A stretch of 64,000 nt of DNA from positions 618,001 through 682,000 of the forward strand of contig NZ_CP120416.1 in the NCBI RefSeq assembly GCF_032773895.1. The letters run 5' to 3'. The notes beneath the pieces were generated by a model, which made no database searches, was not told the origin of the DNA, and saw nothing but the letters and a program-made list of their open reading frames with translations. Source of the DNA: Teredinibacter sp. KSP-S5-2. GTDB lineage: Bacteria > Pseudomonadota > Gammaproteobacteria > Pseudomonadales > Cellvibrionaceae. This document shows, piece after piece, positions 26,487 to 35,810 of the stretch; the stretch's first letter is position 1, and every line of letters begins with the position of its first letter. The position numbers and the translations under genes were made by a program.

Positions 26487-28070
26487 ATGAGTAGTACGCA
26501 TTTTAAAGAAGAAATTGGCAAGCGACGGACGTTTGCTATCATCTCTCACCCTGACGCAGGTAAAACCACCATCACCGAAAAACTCCTTCTTTTCGGCAAT
26601 GCCATTCAGTTAGCGGGTTCCGTAAAAGGAAAAAAGGGACCGCATGCGAAATCTGACTGGATGAGTATGGAGCAGGAGCGTGGAATTTCTGTGACCTCTT
26701 CGGTGATGCAATTCCCTTATAAAGAGCGTGTTGTAAATCTGCTGGACACGCCGGGCCACGAAGACTTTTCTGAGGATACCTACCGCACCCTAACCGCAGT
26801 GGATTCTGTATTGATGGTAATCGATGGGGCCAAGGGTGTTGAAGATCGAACTATCAAACTCATGGATGTTTGTCGCTTGCGAGATACTCCTATTTTATCG
26901 TTTATTAACAAGATGGACCGGGATATTCGCGATCCAATCGAGGTAATGGATGAGATTGAGGATGTGTTAAAAATCGCCGCCGCGCCCATTAACTGGCCGT
27001 TGGGAATGGGTAAAGAATTTAAAGGTGTATACAACCTGTATACCGATACCGTTCATGTATACAGTCATGGTCAGGGTCATACCATTCCTGAAGATATTCA
27101 GATAAAAGGTTTGGACAGCGCTGAGTTTGATGCGTTGATGGGGCCATACGCTGACGATGTTCGAGAAGAAATCGAATTGGTTAAAGGTGCGACTCACGAG
27201 TTTGATTTAGAAGAGTATCTTGCTGGCAGGCTGACACCTGTCTTTTTTGGTACGGCCCTGGCGAATTTTGGTGTGCGGGAAATGCTCGATGGTTTTGTCG
27301 AGTGGGCTCCTCCTCCCATCAGTCGTTTGTCGGAAGCAAGAGAGGTTGCGCCAGATGAAGAAAAGTTCTCGGGTTTTGTGTTCAAGATCCAGGCGAATAT
27401 GGATCCAAAGCACCGGGACAGAATTGCCTTTATGCGTGTGTGTTCTGGTAAATACACCAAAGGCATGAAAATGAAACATGTGCGTATTGGTAAGGATGTC
27501 AAAATTGCGGATGCCGTAACGTTTTTAGCCGGTGATAGAAGTCATGTGGAAGAGGCTATTTCGGGCGATATTATTGGTTTGCATAATCACGGTACGATAC
27601 AGATTGGCGATACTTTTACGGAAGGTGAAACGCTTAAATATACCGGCATTCCTCATTTCGCTCCCGAACTGTTTCGTCGGATTCGTCTGAAAGACCCGTT
27701 GAAAACCAAGCAATTGCAGAAAGGTTTGCAGCAGCTTTCTGAGGAAGGTTCTACCCAGGTATTTTTCCCTGTTAACAACAATGATATTGTGGTTGGTGCG
27801 GTTGGTGTACTGCAATTTGAAGTGGTGGCATACCGGCTGAAAGACGAATACAAAGTTGAGGCAATATACGAACCGGTTAACGTGGCGACAGCCCGTTGGG
27901 TGGAATGTGACGATGCCAAAAAACTGGAAGAATTTAAACGCAAGTGTGCGGATAATTTATCTGTTGATGGCGGTGGTCACTTAACCTATCTGGCCCCTAC
28001 GCGTGTGAATTTGTCATTAACCGAAGAACGTTATCCTGATGTTGTGTTCAGAGCGACGCGAGAGCACTAA
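26487..28070 (+). CDS. prfC: Peptide chain release factor 3
   Basis: RF3 is the GTPase that recycles RF1/RF2 from the ribosome after termination. The 527-aa protein has G1 SHPDAGKTT (about 20-28), the switch I region [16 protein letters not shown] (about 65-80), G3 DTPGHEDF (about 92-99) and G4 NKMD (about 146-149). Domain II ([17 protein letters not shown]) and a C-terminal domain III (ALGLQFEVV-type [11 protein letters not shown]) follow. Its length matches E. coli RF3 (529 aa). The acyltransferase gene follows after 17 bp. Confidence 0.97.
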   Translation: MSSTHFKEEIGKRRTFAIISHPDAGKTTITEKLLLFGNAIQLAGSVKGKKGPHAKSDWMSMEQERGISVTSSVMQFPYKERVVNLLDTPGHEDFSEDTYRTLTAVDSVLMVIDGAKGVEDRTIKLMDVCRLRDTPILSFINKMDRDIRDPIEVMDEIEDVLKIAAAPINWPLGMGKEFKGVYNLYTDTVHVYSHGQGHTIPEDIQIKGLDSAEFDALMGPYADDVREEIELVKGATHEFDLEEYLAGRLTPVFFGTALANFGVREMLDGFVEWAPPPISRLSEAREVAPDEEKFSGFVFKIQANMDPKHRDRIAFMRVCSGKYTKGMKMKHVRIGKDVKIADAVTFLAGDRSHVEEAISGDIIGLHNHGTIQIGDTFTEGETLKYTGIPHFAPELFRRIRLKDPLKTKQLQKGLQQLSEEGSTQVFFPVNNNDIVVGAVGVLQFEVVAYRLKDEYKVEAIYEPVNVATARWVECDDAKKLEEFKRKCADNLSVDGGGHLTYLAPTRVNLSLTEERYPDVVFRATREH

Positions 28071-28087
28071 TCGACAAAATAAAAATA

Positions 28088-28699
28088 ATGGACGAATCGA
28101 AATTGTTACCCGATGTACCTGAACACATGCCTCAAATGCAAAATCGTTATGCATTGGGCTTGGTAAAATTTATTGGTCGAGCCCTGCTGAAACTAGCAGG
28201 GTGGAAGGTGGTTGGGGAGTTTCCAAAGGAGAAGAAGTTAATTATCGCCGCGGCCCCCCATACCTCTAATTGGGATTTTATTCTGGCCATGAGTGCGGTT
28301 ATGGCGCTTGGAATAAAAATTTCGTATCTGATGAAAAAGGAAGCCTTCTTCTGGCCATTTAAAAATATGTTTATGGCTCTGGGGGGAATTCCCCTGGATA
28401 GAAGTGCAGCTGAAGATACTGTTGAGCAAATATCGAGTTGGTATAACACCCACGATAAAGTGTGGGTGGTTATTACTCCTGAAGGTACTCGCTCCAAAGT
28501 GGATAAATGGAAAACCGGCTTTTTACGGGTAGCGGAGAAAGCCAATGTACCCGTTATGCTAGTGGCATGGGATTACCCATCCAAGACGATGCATCTGGAT
28601 AAAATCTGGCAAACAACTGGAGATTATTATCGAGACATTGATCAGATGCGAGAATACATAAATTCCAGATACACAGCTAAACATCCAGACAAACAATAA
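28088..28699 (+). CDS. Lysophospholipid acyltransferase family protein (PlsC-like)
   Basis: A 203-aa acyltransferase of the 1-acylglycerol-3-phosphate type. The catalytic HX4D is HTSNWD (about 58-63, in APHTSNWDFI), the acceptor phosphate site is GGIPLDRS (about 98-105) and the EGTRS block is VITPEGTRSKVDKWKTGFLR (about 127-146). There is no obvious membrane span, unlike typical PlsC, as in other short soluble-looking members. It lies between prfC and the AI-2E-family gene with short gaps (17 and 18 bp) and is probably in one operon. Confidence 0.85.
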   Translation: MDESKLLPDVPEHMPQMQNRYALGLVKFIGRALLKLAGWKVVGEFPKEKKLIIAAAPHTSNWDFILAMSAVMALGIKISYLMKKEAFFWPFKNMFMALGGIPLDRSAAEDTVEQISSWYNTHDKVWVVITPEGTRSKVDKWKTGFLRVAEKANVPVMLVAWDYPSKTMHLDKIWQTTGDYYRDIDQMREYINSRYTAKHPDKQ

Positions 28700-28717
28700 T
28701 CGACCTGGGAGAACTTT

Positions 28718-29806
28718 ATGGTGTCTGAATCTCCAATTGCACGCTTTTTAAATGTCATGGCTGCTTTCGTTATTGTGGTGGCGGGAATGAAGGCGGCGGA
28801 ATCTATTTTGGTGCCTTTTCTTCTCTCCTTGTTTATCGCGGTTATTCTTACTCCACCTTTAATGTTAATGCGCAGCAAAGGGATTCCTGGTTTTTTATCT
28901 ATTCTGATTATGATCGGTGTAGTGGTCATTGTTGGGGCAATTATCGGCACGGTGGTTGGAGCGTCCATTGCAGACTTTCGCCAGGACTTACCAGAGTATC
29001 AGGCTCGACTTCAGACTATGACCGGTAACCTGTTCCATAAGTTAAACAGCTTTGGTTTTAATATCGACGCCAGCCAGTTTAAAGAAGGATTGAATCCTTC
29101 AGCAGCGTTATCCTTAGCGGGAAATACTTTAGCGTCATTTGGCAATCTGATGACTAACGCCTTATTGATTCAGCTTACTGTAATTTTTATTCTGGTTGAG
29201 GAAGTGGGCTTTCGCGAAAAAATCCGCTTCTTTAAGAACTCAGATAAAACCCTCGCCGCGATCGAAAAATTTACCTCTGGTGTCAACAGCTATATGGCAA
29301 TTAAGTCGCTTATGAGTCTTCTCACTGGCGCTATTGTTATGGTGTGGTTGTGGATTCTTGGGGTTGATTATTTTGTTCTCTGGGGGTTACTGGCTTTTTT
29401 ACTAAACTTTGTTCCAACCTTGGGCTCGATTCTGGCGGCTGTACCTGCGGTATTGCTTGCTGTCGTTCAGCTTGGAGTGGGTGACGCTGTATTGGTGGCG
29501 GCAGGTTATTTAGCGGTGAACTTTATTGTTGGTAATGTTTTGGAGCCGAGAGTAATGGGCAAAGGTCTGGATCTCTCCGCCTTGGTTGTGTTTCTTTCGT
29601 TGGTTTTCTGGGGCTGGGTGCTTGGCCCGGTGGGTATGCTGTTATCGATCCCCCTGACAATGACGGTAAAAATTGCGCTGGAGAGTTTTGAAGATACTCG
29701 TGCAATTGGGTTAATGCTTGGATCTGGTCGGAGTATTCTGCATCGCTCGGAGGAGTTGGAAAAGGACGCTGAAGCGAGTGTGATAAAGCTTCCTCAAATG
29801 GACTAA
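28718..29806 (+). CDS. AI-2E-family transporter (PerM/TqsA-like permease)
   Basis: A 362-aa inner-membrane protein with two N-terminal membrane helices (FLNVMAAFVIVVAGMKAAES at about 8-27; FLLSLFIAVILTPPLML), a periplasm-facing region (about 90-160) and five or so helices after it. The family elements LWGLLAFLLNFVPTLGSILA (about 224-243) and NVLEPRVMGKGLDLSALVVF (about 273-292) are present. Members export autoinducer-2 or act as Na+/H+ antiporters, so the substrate is open. GGGAG precedes the start. It is last in the prfC run and ends before a strong hairpin. Confidence 0.88.
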   Translation: MVSESPIARFLNVMAAFVIVVAGMKAAESILVPFLLSLFIAVILTPPLMLMRSKGIPGFLSILIMIGVVVIVGAIIGTVVGASIADFRQDLPEYQARLQTMTGNLFHKLNSFGFNIDASQFKEGLNPSAALSLAGNTLASFGNLMTNALLIQLTVIFILVEEVGFREKIRFFKNSDKTLAAIEKFTSGVNSYMAIKSLMSLLTGAIVMVWLWILGVDYFVLWGLLAFLLNFVPTLGSILAAVPAVLLAVVQLGVGDAVLVAAGYLAVNFIVGNVLEPRVMGKGLDLSALVVFLSLVFWGWVLGPVGMLLSIPLTMTVKIALESFEDTRAIGLMLGSGRSILHRSEELEKDAEASVIKLPQMD

Positions 29807-29814
29807 GTTCATGT

Positions 29815-29843
29815 TGTGCACGGGCTTTGGAGCCTCGTGCACA
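29815..29843. terminator. Hairpin between convergent genes
   Basis: TGTGCACG-GGCT, a TTGG loop and AGCC-CGTGCACA pair over 12 bp with one bulged T (29835). It is placed midway between the converging stops at 29806 and 29853. No long T-tract follows on either strand, so it may act as a weak two-way terminator or a 3' stabiliser. Confidence 0.65.
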
Positions 29844-29852
29844 TATTGATTC

Positions 29853-30713
29853 TTAATTCGAAGTGACTAGGGATACGCGTCGAATTTGATAGCCGTTGAT
29901 GGTTCCACCAATAAATTTCGAATCAAACTGCCCAATTTTTATTTTGCGAAGGTTTAGTGTGGTTGTGCAGTCACCGACTAAACTGACATCTTGTAAACTC
30001 CCTGCCGTGATTGTAGCGCTGCCTAAGTCTGTATCGAATAGCTGACTATAGGTTTCTACAGAGTAATCTGAACAGGTGGTTACAGCTTCAACTTCTACTT
30101 GAGTATCAGACTCCAGGTTGTTCCATTCAACAACAATATCGTCAGTGCTTCGACTGAAACTCTCTATTGATTGAGGTTGAATTAATTGGAAATCTCCAGG
30201 TATTTTAACCATGGAGTTTACAGCTGAAGTTTTGTGATCTCGAAGTAGTGAGATGGTAAATTCTGTTTGTTCTTTTTTAGGCAGTTCTGCACTGTACCAT
30301 GTGCCATATTCATTAATAATGACTTTATCCCATAAGAAACCATAGCGTTCACTGGTGGTTTTGGCTTGATAAAATCTGTCTTGGGTGTCGGGGAATTGTG
30401 CAAATTCACCGAAAAAATCGTCGGATAAATCGATGGCGCTAATATTATCTCCCGCAGAAAACCAGAGCTCATCACTATTAACCAGTTGAACGTAAATCTT
30501 GCCGCTATAGGATGGCGGAACACCTTTGGTTAATTGTGTCTCGGCGTAAATAGTATCGCCTTCGTCGGCAACAACCTGGATTGTGGCGTAAATATCACCG
30601 GTTGCAACGTAGTCAGAATCTACTCTATTGGTGTTGTCATCCGTATCGTCACAACCGTACAGAGAAAAACACAGAGGCAGTCCAAGCATAAGGGTTTTGC
30701 AAATATTGTTCAT
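29853..30713 (-). CDS. Hypothetical lipoprotein (286 aa)
   Basis: I do not recognise the family. The ATG at 30713 follows AAGGAGG (6 nt), giving a lipoprotein signal MNNICKTLMLGLPLCFSLYG with the lipid-accepting Cys at 21. An Asp-rich start (DDTDDN) marks likely outer-membrane sorting or a flexible linker. The mature part is predicted beta-rich with several Trp/Tyr (YVQLVNSDELWFSAGD, YGFLWDKVIINEYGTWYSAE). It is 13 bp downstream of the outer-membrane-like gene at 30727-31245 and surely in the same transcript, so the two may work together at the outer membrane. Confidence 0.7.
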   Translation of the reverse strand: MNNICKTLMLGLPLCFSLYGCDDTDDNTNRVDSDYVATGDIYATIQVVADEGDTIYAETQLTKGVPPSYSGKIYVQLVNSDELWFSAGDNISAIDLSDDFFGEFAQFPDTQDRFYQAKTTSERYGFLWDKVIINEYGTWYSAELPKKEQTEFTISLLRDHKTSAVNSMVKIPGDFQLIQPQSIESFSRSTDDIVVEWNNLESDTQVEVEAVTTCSDYSVETYSQLFDTDLGSATITAGSLQDVSLVGDCTTTLNLRKIKIGQFDSKFIGGTINGYQIRRVSLVTSN

Positions 30714-30726
30714 TGTTAGCCTCCTT

Positions 30727-31245
30727 TTAAAAATGGAACCGGACACCAGCCTGGATTAGGTTGATGTCTGAACCGGAAAGGTCGTTTATGTATTTGTAGC
30801 CGAGGTGTATACCCACGAGTTTGGGAAGGCGTTTTTCGAATTTAACCGTTAAGTACGGACTGGTGTCATTTTGCTCATCAAGGTCTCTCCCTTGGTAGCT
30901 GGCTTCTAATTTTGAATAGAGAAGGCCGCCTTCTATGTCCATGTCCAGAAAGCCTAAGTCAAATGTGTTACCCACTCCGGCAAAAATACCACCAATATTT
31001 ACATCCGAGTGATCTCTATCTTCACTTAAACTAAACCCGCCTATGTATGTTCCGCCAACCCGGTAAAAAATATTTGGAGTGGTGTAGGCAATTGAGATTT
31101 CACTATTTTCACCCGAGGTATAACCGGATTTTGAAAGGTTCGCTACACCAAAGGTACCTTCTATTTGGAGGTTTTCTGCGTAACTAAATGCAGAAAAAAA
31201 GCCTATAGCGGTTAAGCTTAACAAAGATAGAGTTTTACGGATCAT
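30727..31245 (-). CDS. Small outer-membrane beta-barrel-like protein
   Basis: A 172-aa protein with a Sec signal peptide (MIRKTLSLLSLTAIGFFSAF, cleaved near SYA-EN). The mature part shows alternating-residue strands (NIFYRVGGTYIGGFSLSE, SPYLTVKFEKRLP, IHLGYKYINDL) and ends in a terminal aromatic (GVRFHF), the hallmark of BAM-inserted barrels. About eight strands are likely. No family is recognised. It is first in a two-gene operon with the lipoprotein downstream. Confidence 0.72.
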   Translation of the reverse strand: MIRKTLSLLSLTAIGFFSAFSYAENLQIEGTFGVANLSKSGYTSGENSEISIAYTTPNIFYRVGGTYIGGFSLSEDRDHSDVNIGGIFAGVGNTFDLGFLDMDIEGGLLYSKLEASYQGRDLDEQNDTSPYLTVKFEKRLPKLVGIHLGYKYINDLSGSDINLIQAGVRFHF

Positions 31246-31513
31246 TGCTGTATTCCATTGCGTTTTATTGTGTCGGTAGGTTCGCTGCAGACATATTTTA
31301 TAAAATACGGGTTTTTACACACCCAATAGACCGCTTTTAATAGTAAAGTGTTTAGTTTGCACTGTCTGCTGGCTGGTTACGATTTTGTGTCTTATTTTAG
31401 TTTTGGTGTGTTACTACCAGCGGCTATGTGCCCAAATATAGTGCGCTAAACCGAGTGCTTAAGTCAGGTATAGGTTTAATTGGCGACTGTTTGAGCGTAA
31501 CTACAAGAGATTC

Positions 31514-32914
31514 TTATTGTATTTTTTCTCGTTGGGCTAATACATCCAGTGCCGCAACTCGATAGGCTTCTGCCAGCGTTGGAAAGTTAAAGATGCTTTC
31601 TACGAAAACATCGACATCATTATCATTCAGTAATGCCATTTGCCCGATGTGTACCAGTTCTGTTGCTCCCTCGGCAACAATCATAACTCCCAGGACTTTA
31701 CGTCCCTGCGGATCACAGACAATTTTTAACATACCATCCTGAATGTCGTTGATTTGCCCTCTAGCAATCTCGTCAAAGAACGAGCGTCCGACTATGACAT
31801 TTTCTCCGTATTGCTCTTTGGCTTGGGTTTCGCTTAAGCCAACGGAAGAAAGTTCAGGTATTGAGTAAATACCGGTAGGGATAAGCTGGTGAATTCTTCC
31901 ACACTCTTTCCCGAGCGCGTTGCAGCTTGCTCTTCGTCCTTGCTCCATCGATGCAGAGGCAAGAGAAGGGGGGCCAATTACATCCCCTGCTGCATAGATA
32001 CTGGGAACCTGTGTTTGCAGGTGTTCGTCGACGGTGATGAGCCCTCTGGAATTCAGTTGTAGCCCGGCTTCCTCAATATTCAGGTCAGAAACATTTGCAA
32101 TTCGACCTGCTGCACAAAGCAATTTATCACTTTTTATTTCCAGACCGCCTTCGCACTCTGTAATGACTCCATCATAGCCGTTCCAATAGGCTTTAATCAC
32201 GTTAGTATTGCCGAGCCAGGTTCCGCCCATGTTTTCAAATGCACTGATGAAGGTTGAGCTTAAGTCATCATCCAAAAACCCCAATGGGCGGGGATATTTG
32301 TCTATCATTGTGACTTTTACCCCAAGGGCCTGAAATATCGATGCGTATTCACTTGCAATCACTCCTCCGCCCAGAACTACCAAACTTTTGGGCAGGTACA
32401 TCATGGAGAGAATAGAATCGCTATCCAGTAAATGCTCATGGTCAATGGGAATATTATCCGGTACTCGCGGGTGAGAACCTGTTGCAATAACAATACGTTG
32501 GCAATTAATTATTTCCGGTTCCTGGCGTAACTTTGTTACTTCCAGGCTGGTTGGTGAAAGAAATCTGGCTCGACCATGAATAAACTCTACGCCGCATCGT
32601 GTCATTTGTTTGCTCATGTATTTGTCATGAGCATGTAATACTATTTCCAGGCGATTTATAAGTGTTGCAAGTTCCAGGTCTTCTCGAAGCTTGAAGTTAG
32701 CCAGTTCCGCGTTCATCCGCATATTTTTTACGCGTAACGCATTTTCTCTGAGTGTTTTTGACGGGATAGTCCCTCTGTGAACGCAGCTACCTCCTAACTC
32801 CCGTGTTTTTTCGATCAAAGCAACGGTATTTCCCAGATTTCTTGCCTGAATCGCAGCTTTCTGCCCGGCTGGGCCGCTACCGATAACGACCATATCGTAG
32901 TAACGTTCATTCAC
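31514..32914 (-). CDS. sthA: Soluble pyridine nucleotide transhydrogenase
   Basis: A 466-aa FAD enzyme that equilibrates NADPH and NAD+. FAD motif MVVIGSGPAGQKAAIQARN (about 8-26) is followed by GGSCVHRGTIPSK (about 41-53), in which the second redox Cys of lipoamide dehydrogenases is replaced by Thr, the SthA pattern. The NAD site is VVLGGGVIASEYASIFQALG (about 178-197), and YAAGDVIGPPSLAS (about 309-322) binds FAD. The start is GTG, overlapping the TGA of the HDOD gene (GTGA), with GGAGG about 10 nt upstream, so translation is coupled. Confidence 0.94.
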   Translation of the reverse strand: MNERYYDMVVIGSGPAGQKAAIQARNLGNTVALIEKTRELGGSCVHRGTIPSKTLRENALRVKNMRMNAELANFKLREDLELATLINRLEIVLHAHDKYMSKQMTRCGVEFIHGRARFLSPTSLEVTKLRQEPEIINCQRIVIATGSHPRVPDNIPIDHEHLLDSDSILSMMYLPKSLVVLGGGVIASEYASIFQALGVKVTMIDKYPRPLGFLDDDLSSTFISAFENMGGTWLGNTNVIKAYWNGYDGVITECEGGLEIKSDKLLCAAGRIANVSDLNIEEAGLQLNSRGLITVDEHLQTQVPSIYAAGDVIGPPSLASASMEQGRRASCNALGKECGRIHQLIPTGIYSIPELSSVGLSETQAKEQYGENVIVGRSFFDEIARGQINDIQDGMLKIVCDPQGRKVLGVMIVAEGATELVHIGQMALLNDNDVDVFVESIFNFPTLAEAYRVAALDVLAQREKIQ

Positions 32915-33783
32915 GAGTGCATTACCTCCAGAGAACTGGTAATGACTTCTTCTTTTTCCAATATTTTTTCGATGTCATCTTGATACAGGTTTAAATCCGC
33001 AAGCACGTTACTATCGGTAAGTTCTTCGAGTGACAACCGGTCTTCCCCCTGTTTTTTCCCAATAAAATGATGGGCAAAGCGGGCTCCGGCAACCACCACC
33101 ATGGTTTGATCCTGGCCTTTGTGAGGACGGCTGTAGTTATCAAATAAACGAACAACGCTAATAACGGAAGCGGGCATTTCCCATTCTTCCACAACTCTGG
33201 AACCGATAAGGCGTTGGTAGTGGCTTTCAAGGAGGTAGACATCGTCTTTGGTTAAATCCACACCTAATTCGTTAGCCGCCTCGAGAGAGGATTGTATGGC
33301 AACAGGCCTGCCAATATCGTGAAGCAGGCCGGCTAAGAAAGCCGCCTCAACATTTTTTCTGCATACCCTTGCGACTTCTTTTGACCAAAGCCCCGTTGCC
33401 AGAGAAAAACGTAATTCATGTTGAATGTACTTTTCAAATCCGGGGGCATCAAAAAGGGATGAGGTTATGGAAGCTGCCAGGGCAATTTCTGAAATTACTT
33501 TCATTCCCAGTCGAGTAATCGCCTGTTGTAACGAAACCATCGTGCTATTTGGGCTGTATGCGGCGGAGTTTGCCACTCGCATAACGTGTCCTGCCAGGCT
33601 TTGATCGCTTTGTATGAGCTTCGCCAGTTCGATCGCGTCGGATTCGGGGTCTTGCGTTAAACGGACAACTTTACCAGCGACTTCAGGCAACATGGGGACG
33701 TCGATCTGTCCATTGAGTGTTTTTTCTCGGAGAAGAGGCTCAACCTGTAAAAAAGCGGGGGACTGGACAGCTTCGGTGGTCAT
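32911..33783 (-). CDS. HDOD-domain protein
   Basis: A 290-aa protein with an HDOD domain (about 20-220), a catalytically altered relative of HD phosphohydrolases seen in signalling proteins. MLPEVAGKVVRLTQDPESDA (about 25-44), VMRVANSAAYSP (about 62-73), AFLAGLLHDIGRPVAI (about 138-153) and SHYQRLIGSRVVEEWEMP are typical. The LLHDIG motif keeps the HD pair. Function is likely regulatory, perhaps linked to second messengers, but the ligand is unknown. It overlaps sthA by 4 bp, an unusual partnership for a redox enzyme. Confidence 0.85.
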   Translation of the reverse strand: MTTEAVQSPAFLQVEPLLREKTLNGQIDVPMLPEVAGKVVRLTQDPESDAIELAKLIQSDQSLAGHVMRVANSAAYSPNSTMVSLQQAITRLGMKVISEIALAASITSSLFDAPGFEKYIQHELRFSLATGLWSKEVARVCRKNVEAAFLAGLLHDIGRPVAIQSSLEAANELGVDLTKDDVYLLESHYQRLIGSRVVEEWEMPASVISVVRLFDNYSRPHKGQDQTMVVVAGARFAHHFIGKKQGEDRLSLEELTDSNVLADLNLYQDDIEKILEKEEVITSSLEVMHS

Positions 33784-34135
33784 AAAAAGTTACCTTGAGG
33801 CGCTTAAACATTTCTTATTGGCTATTGTTATAAATTTAGCACGTAGTTAGCTTTCGAGAGCGCAAATCCTTAATCTGAGACAAAATAAAAGAAAATGCTG
33901 TAGACGATTCTTTTTATATCACTGATTTATATAGCAAAAACTCTGTGCTCATAAATCAAATTTTTGTCGCGTTTTGTCGCATATGACTTCGCATTGATGG
34001 CAAAGCATTTTTCCATAGTCTAGATTCAAAGATAGTGACGACAGGGTATTTCTCTGTGGATGCGCTATGAATAGCGCAGTAGGGTGATGGGGCGTTTCGC
34101 CAATGCATAGTAGGACTGGAGGCATATGTTGACTC
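33784..34135. other. Intergenic region between divergent HDOD and pseudo-receiver genes
   Basis: No gene is supported in this 352-bp AT-rich spacer. A short direct repeat (TTTTGTCGC at about 33962-33970 and 33972-33980) is the only local structure. Promoters for both flanking genes must lie here. Confidence 0.45.
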
Positions 34136-35341
34136 ATGGCGCATCACAAGGTTCTTATCTTATTCCAGCAGCAAATTTCTGATTTAGGCAAACACATTCA
34201 ATCGTTTTTTGAAGCTGATTCAACAGCAGATGTTGATGAGGCTGTTGAAATGGTATCCAGTAAGGACTACAAAGCTGTGGTGTTCGACACCATGGAAGCG
34301 GGAGACCTGGATATTGAGTTGTGTGAAAGTGTTTTATCTCATGCAGAGCTGATTAAACTGCCCGTTGTAATACTTACGCGGAGCTATTCTCTTCAGGATA
34401 AACTCAAAGCCTTTGATATAGGTTTCGACGACTTTATTGATGGTTCAATTACCAAAGATGAGGTGTGTGCTCGAATTACCAAGTCCATTTTTCATCGTAT
34501 TGCTACCGACCAGTTATCCAGTCGCCTGGAAATGGCAAATCAAACTGCGCGCAGTGCACTGGTAGACAATAGTGATTTGGGAGCCAATATACAGTTTTTG
34601 CTCAGCGTGCATTCCTGTGACAACCTCGACCAGCTTGGCCAACAGTTTTTTGCCACGATAGAGCGTTATGGTCTGCATTGTAGTTTGCAAATGCGTAGCA
34701 TTATGGGTGAGAAAAATATGGAAGCTCACGGCATGGCGAAAGACTTGGAATCGCAATTGTTAACGCAGTTAAAGGGATCTGACAGGTATATCGATTTTGG
34801 TAAAAGGACAATCATCAATTTCGATCGGGTTTCGCTGTTGATTAAAAACATGCCAATCGATGATGCAGAGAAGTACGGCTCGATTAAAGACAATACTTTT
34901 TCGCTGATTCAGGGAATGAATGCCCGAATTATCGCGTTGGAAGATAAGCATCGCTTATTGGAGGAACGAGAATCTCTGCGGAAATTATCTAAAGATGTCC
35001 AGGTTGTTATGATGACATTGCAAGAGTCGTATCAAACGGTAATGAATCAAATTGCGACCGAAGTTGAAAATATGTCTGAGCTGGTACAGGCCAGGGTACC
35101 TTCGTTTGCTTTAACGGAGGGGGATGAAAACTTTCTTTATGAAATTACCGATCAATGTGTGACAGAAACAAATCGGGTTTTCAATGATGGCTTAAAAGTC
35201 GACGAGTGCTTTTCCAAATTGGAGTATGCGGTGGCACGCACACTCGCTGAGGTGGATGAGGCCGCGGAATTGTCGAGGAAAGTTAGTCCTATGCCGATTA
35301 TGGAAAAGCACTCAACAGACAATACTATCGAGCTTTTCTAA
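34136..35341 (+). CDS. Pseudo-receiver signalling protein (401 aa)
   Basis: Residues about 4-125 resemble a response-regulator receiver: VLILFQQQISDLGKHI, VVFDTMEAGDLDIELCE and PVVILTRSYSLQDKLKAFDI (about 79-98). The acidic pair after strand 1 and the conserved C-terminal Lys are missing, so phosphorylation in the usual way is doubtful. The centre may be a sensory domain; about 265-310 is coiled-coil (ALEDKHRLLEERESLRKLSK). No output domain is recognised. GGAGG lies 13 nt before the ATG, a long spacing. It is divergent from the HDOD gene. Confidence 0.65.
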   Translation: MAHHKVLILFQQQISDLGKHIQSFFEADSTADVDEAVEMVSSKDYKAVVFDTMEAGDLDIELCESVLSHAELIKLPVVILTRSYSLQDKLKAFDIGFDDFIDGSITKDEVCARITKSIFHRIATDQLSSRLEMANQTARSALVDNSDLGANIQFLLSVHSCDNLDQLGQQFFATIERYGLHCSLQMRSIMGEKNMEAHGMAKDLESQLLTQLKGSDRYIDFGKRTIINFDRVSLLIKNMPIDDAEKYGSIKDNTFSLIQGMNARIIALEDKHRLLEERESLRKLSKDVQVVMMTLQESYQTVMNQIATEVENMSELVQARVPSFALTEGDENFLYEITDQCVTETNRVFNDGLKVDECFSKLEYAVARTLAEVDEAAELSRKVSPMPIMEKHSTDNTIELF

Positions 35342-35810
35342 CGGTGTAGCTCTTTTCTGTTGCAACCCATACTCGGGATTGAGCTAATTACTTATTTTCT
35401 CTTTAAACACCATCTGAGACACAGGTATGCATTCACTCGCATGGTGTTGTGGCGTTATCAAACAGTTGTTTCTTTTTACTTCTCCGCTTTTTTCATACTC
35501 TCCTGCCTATTTCAAAGCTTGTTTTGCGAGTGCTTGAATGTGTTATCTGGTGACAATGTAGACTCGCTGCTATAAAAAATGGCTGTTAAATGTATTAATA
35601 GTCATAATTTTTCGCTATCAATGATATCTTCTTGTAAGATATTGGCAATATCACCCCAATTAAATTAATGAGCTAAACGCCAAGTCTTCGGTTACTATTA
35701 TCATTAGGTGTTGATAATGCATTCCTGAAGGAATGGTATCGTATCGTTCAGTACTTACTTCACTTAGTTTGAGTGGGTTATTTGTAATTCAGAGAGTTAT
35801 TTGGAGCAGA
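35342..35810. other. Intergenic region with clustered palindromes
   Basis: This 469-bp AT-rich spacer lacks a convincing gene; a 71-codon frame at 35360-35575 has no family features. Its right half holds three close dyads. ATATCTT/AAGATAT is at 35624-35642. GATATTG-G-CAATATC (35638-35652) is an almost perfect palindrome overlapping the first. CATTCC-TGAA-GGAATG is at 35720-35735. They stand 75-190 bp before the gene at 35811 and may be its operators. Confidence 0.5.

Noticed and set aside
35360-35575. 71-codon plus-strand frame
   Set aside because: No ribosome site and no family likeness; its Phe/Cys-rich make-up reflects AT-rich DNA.
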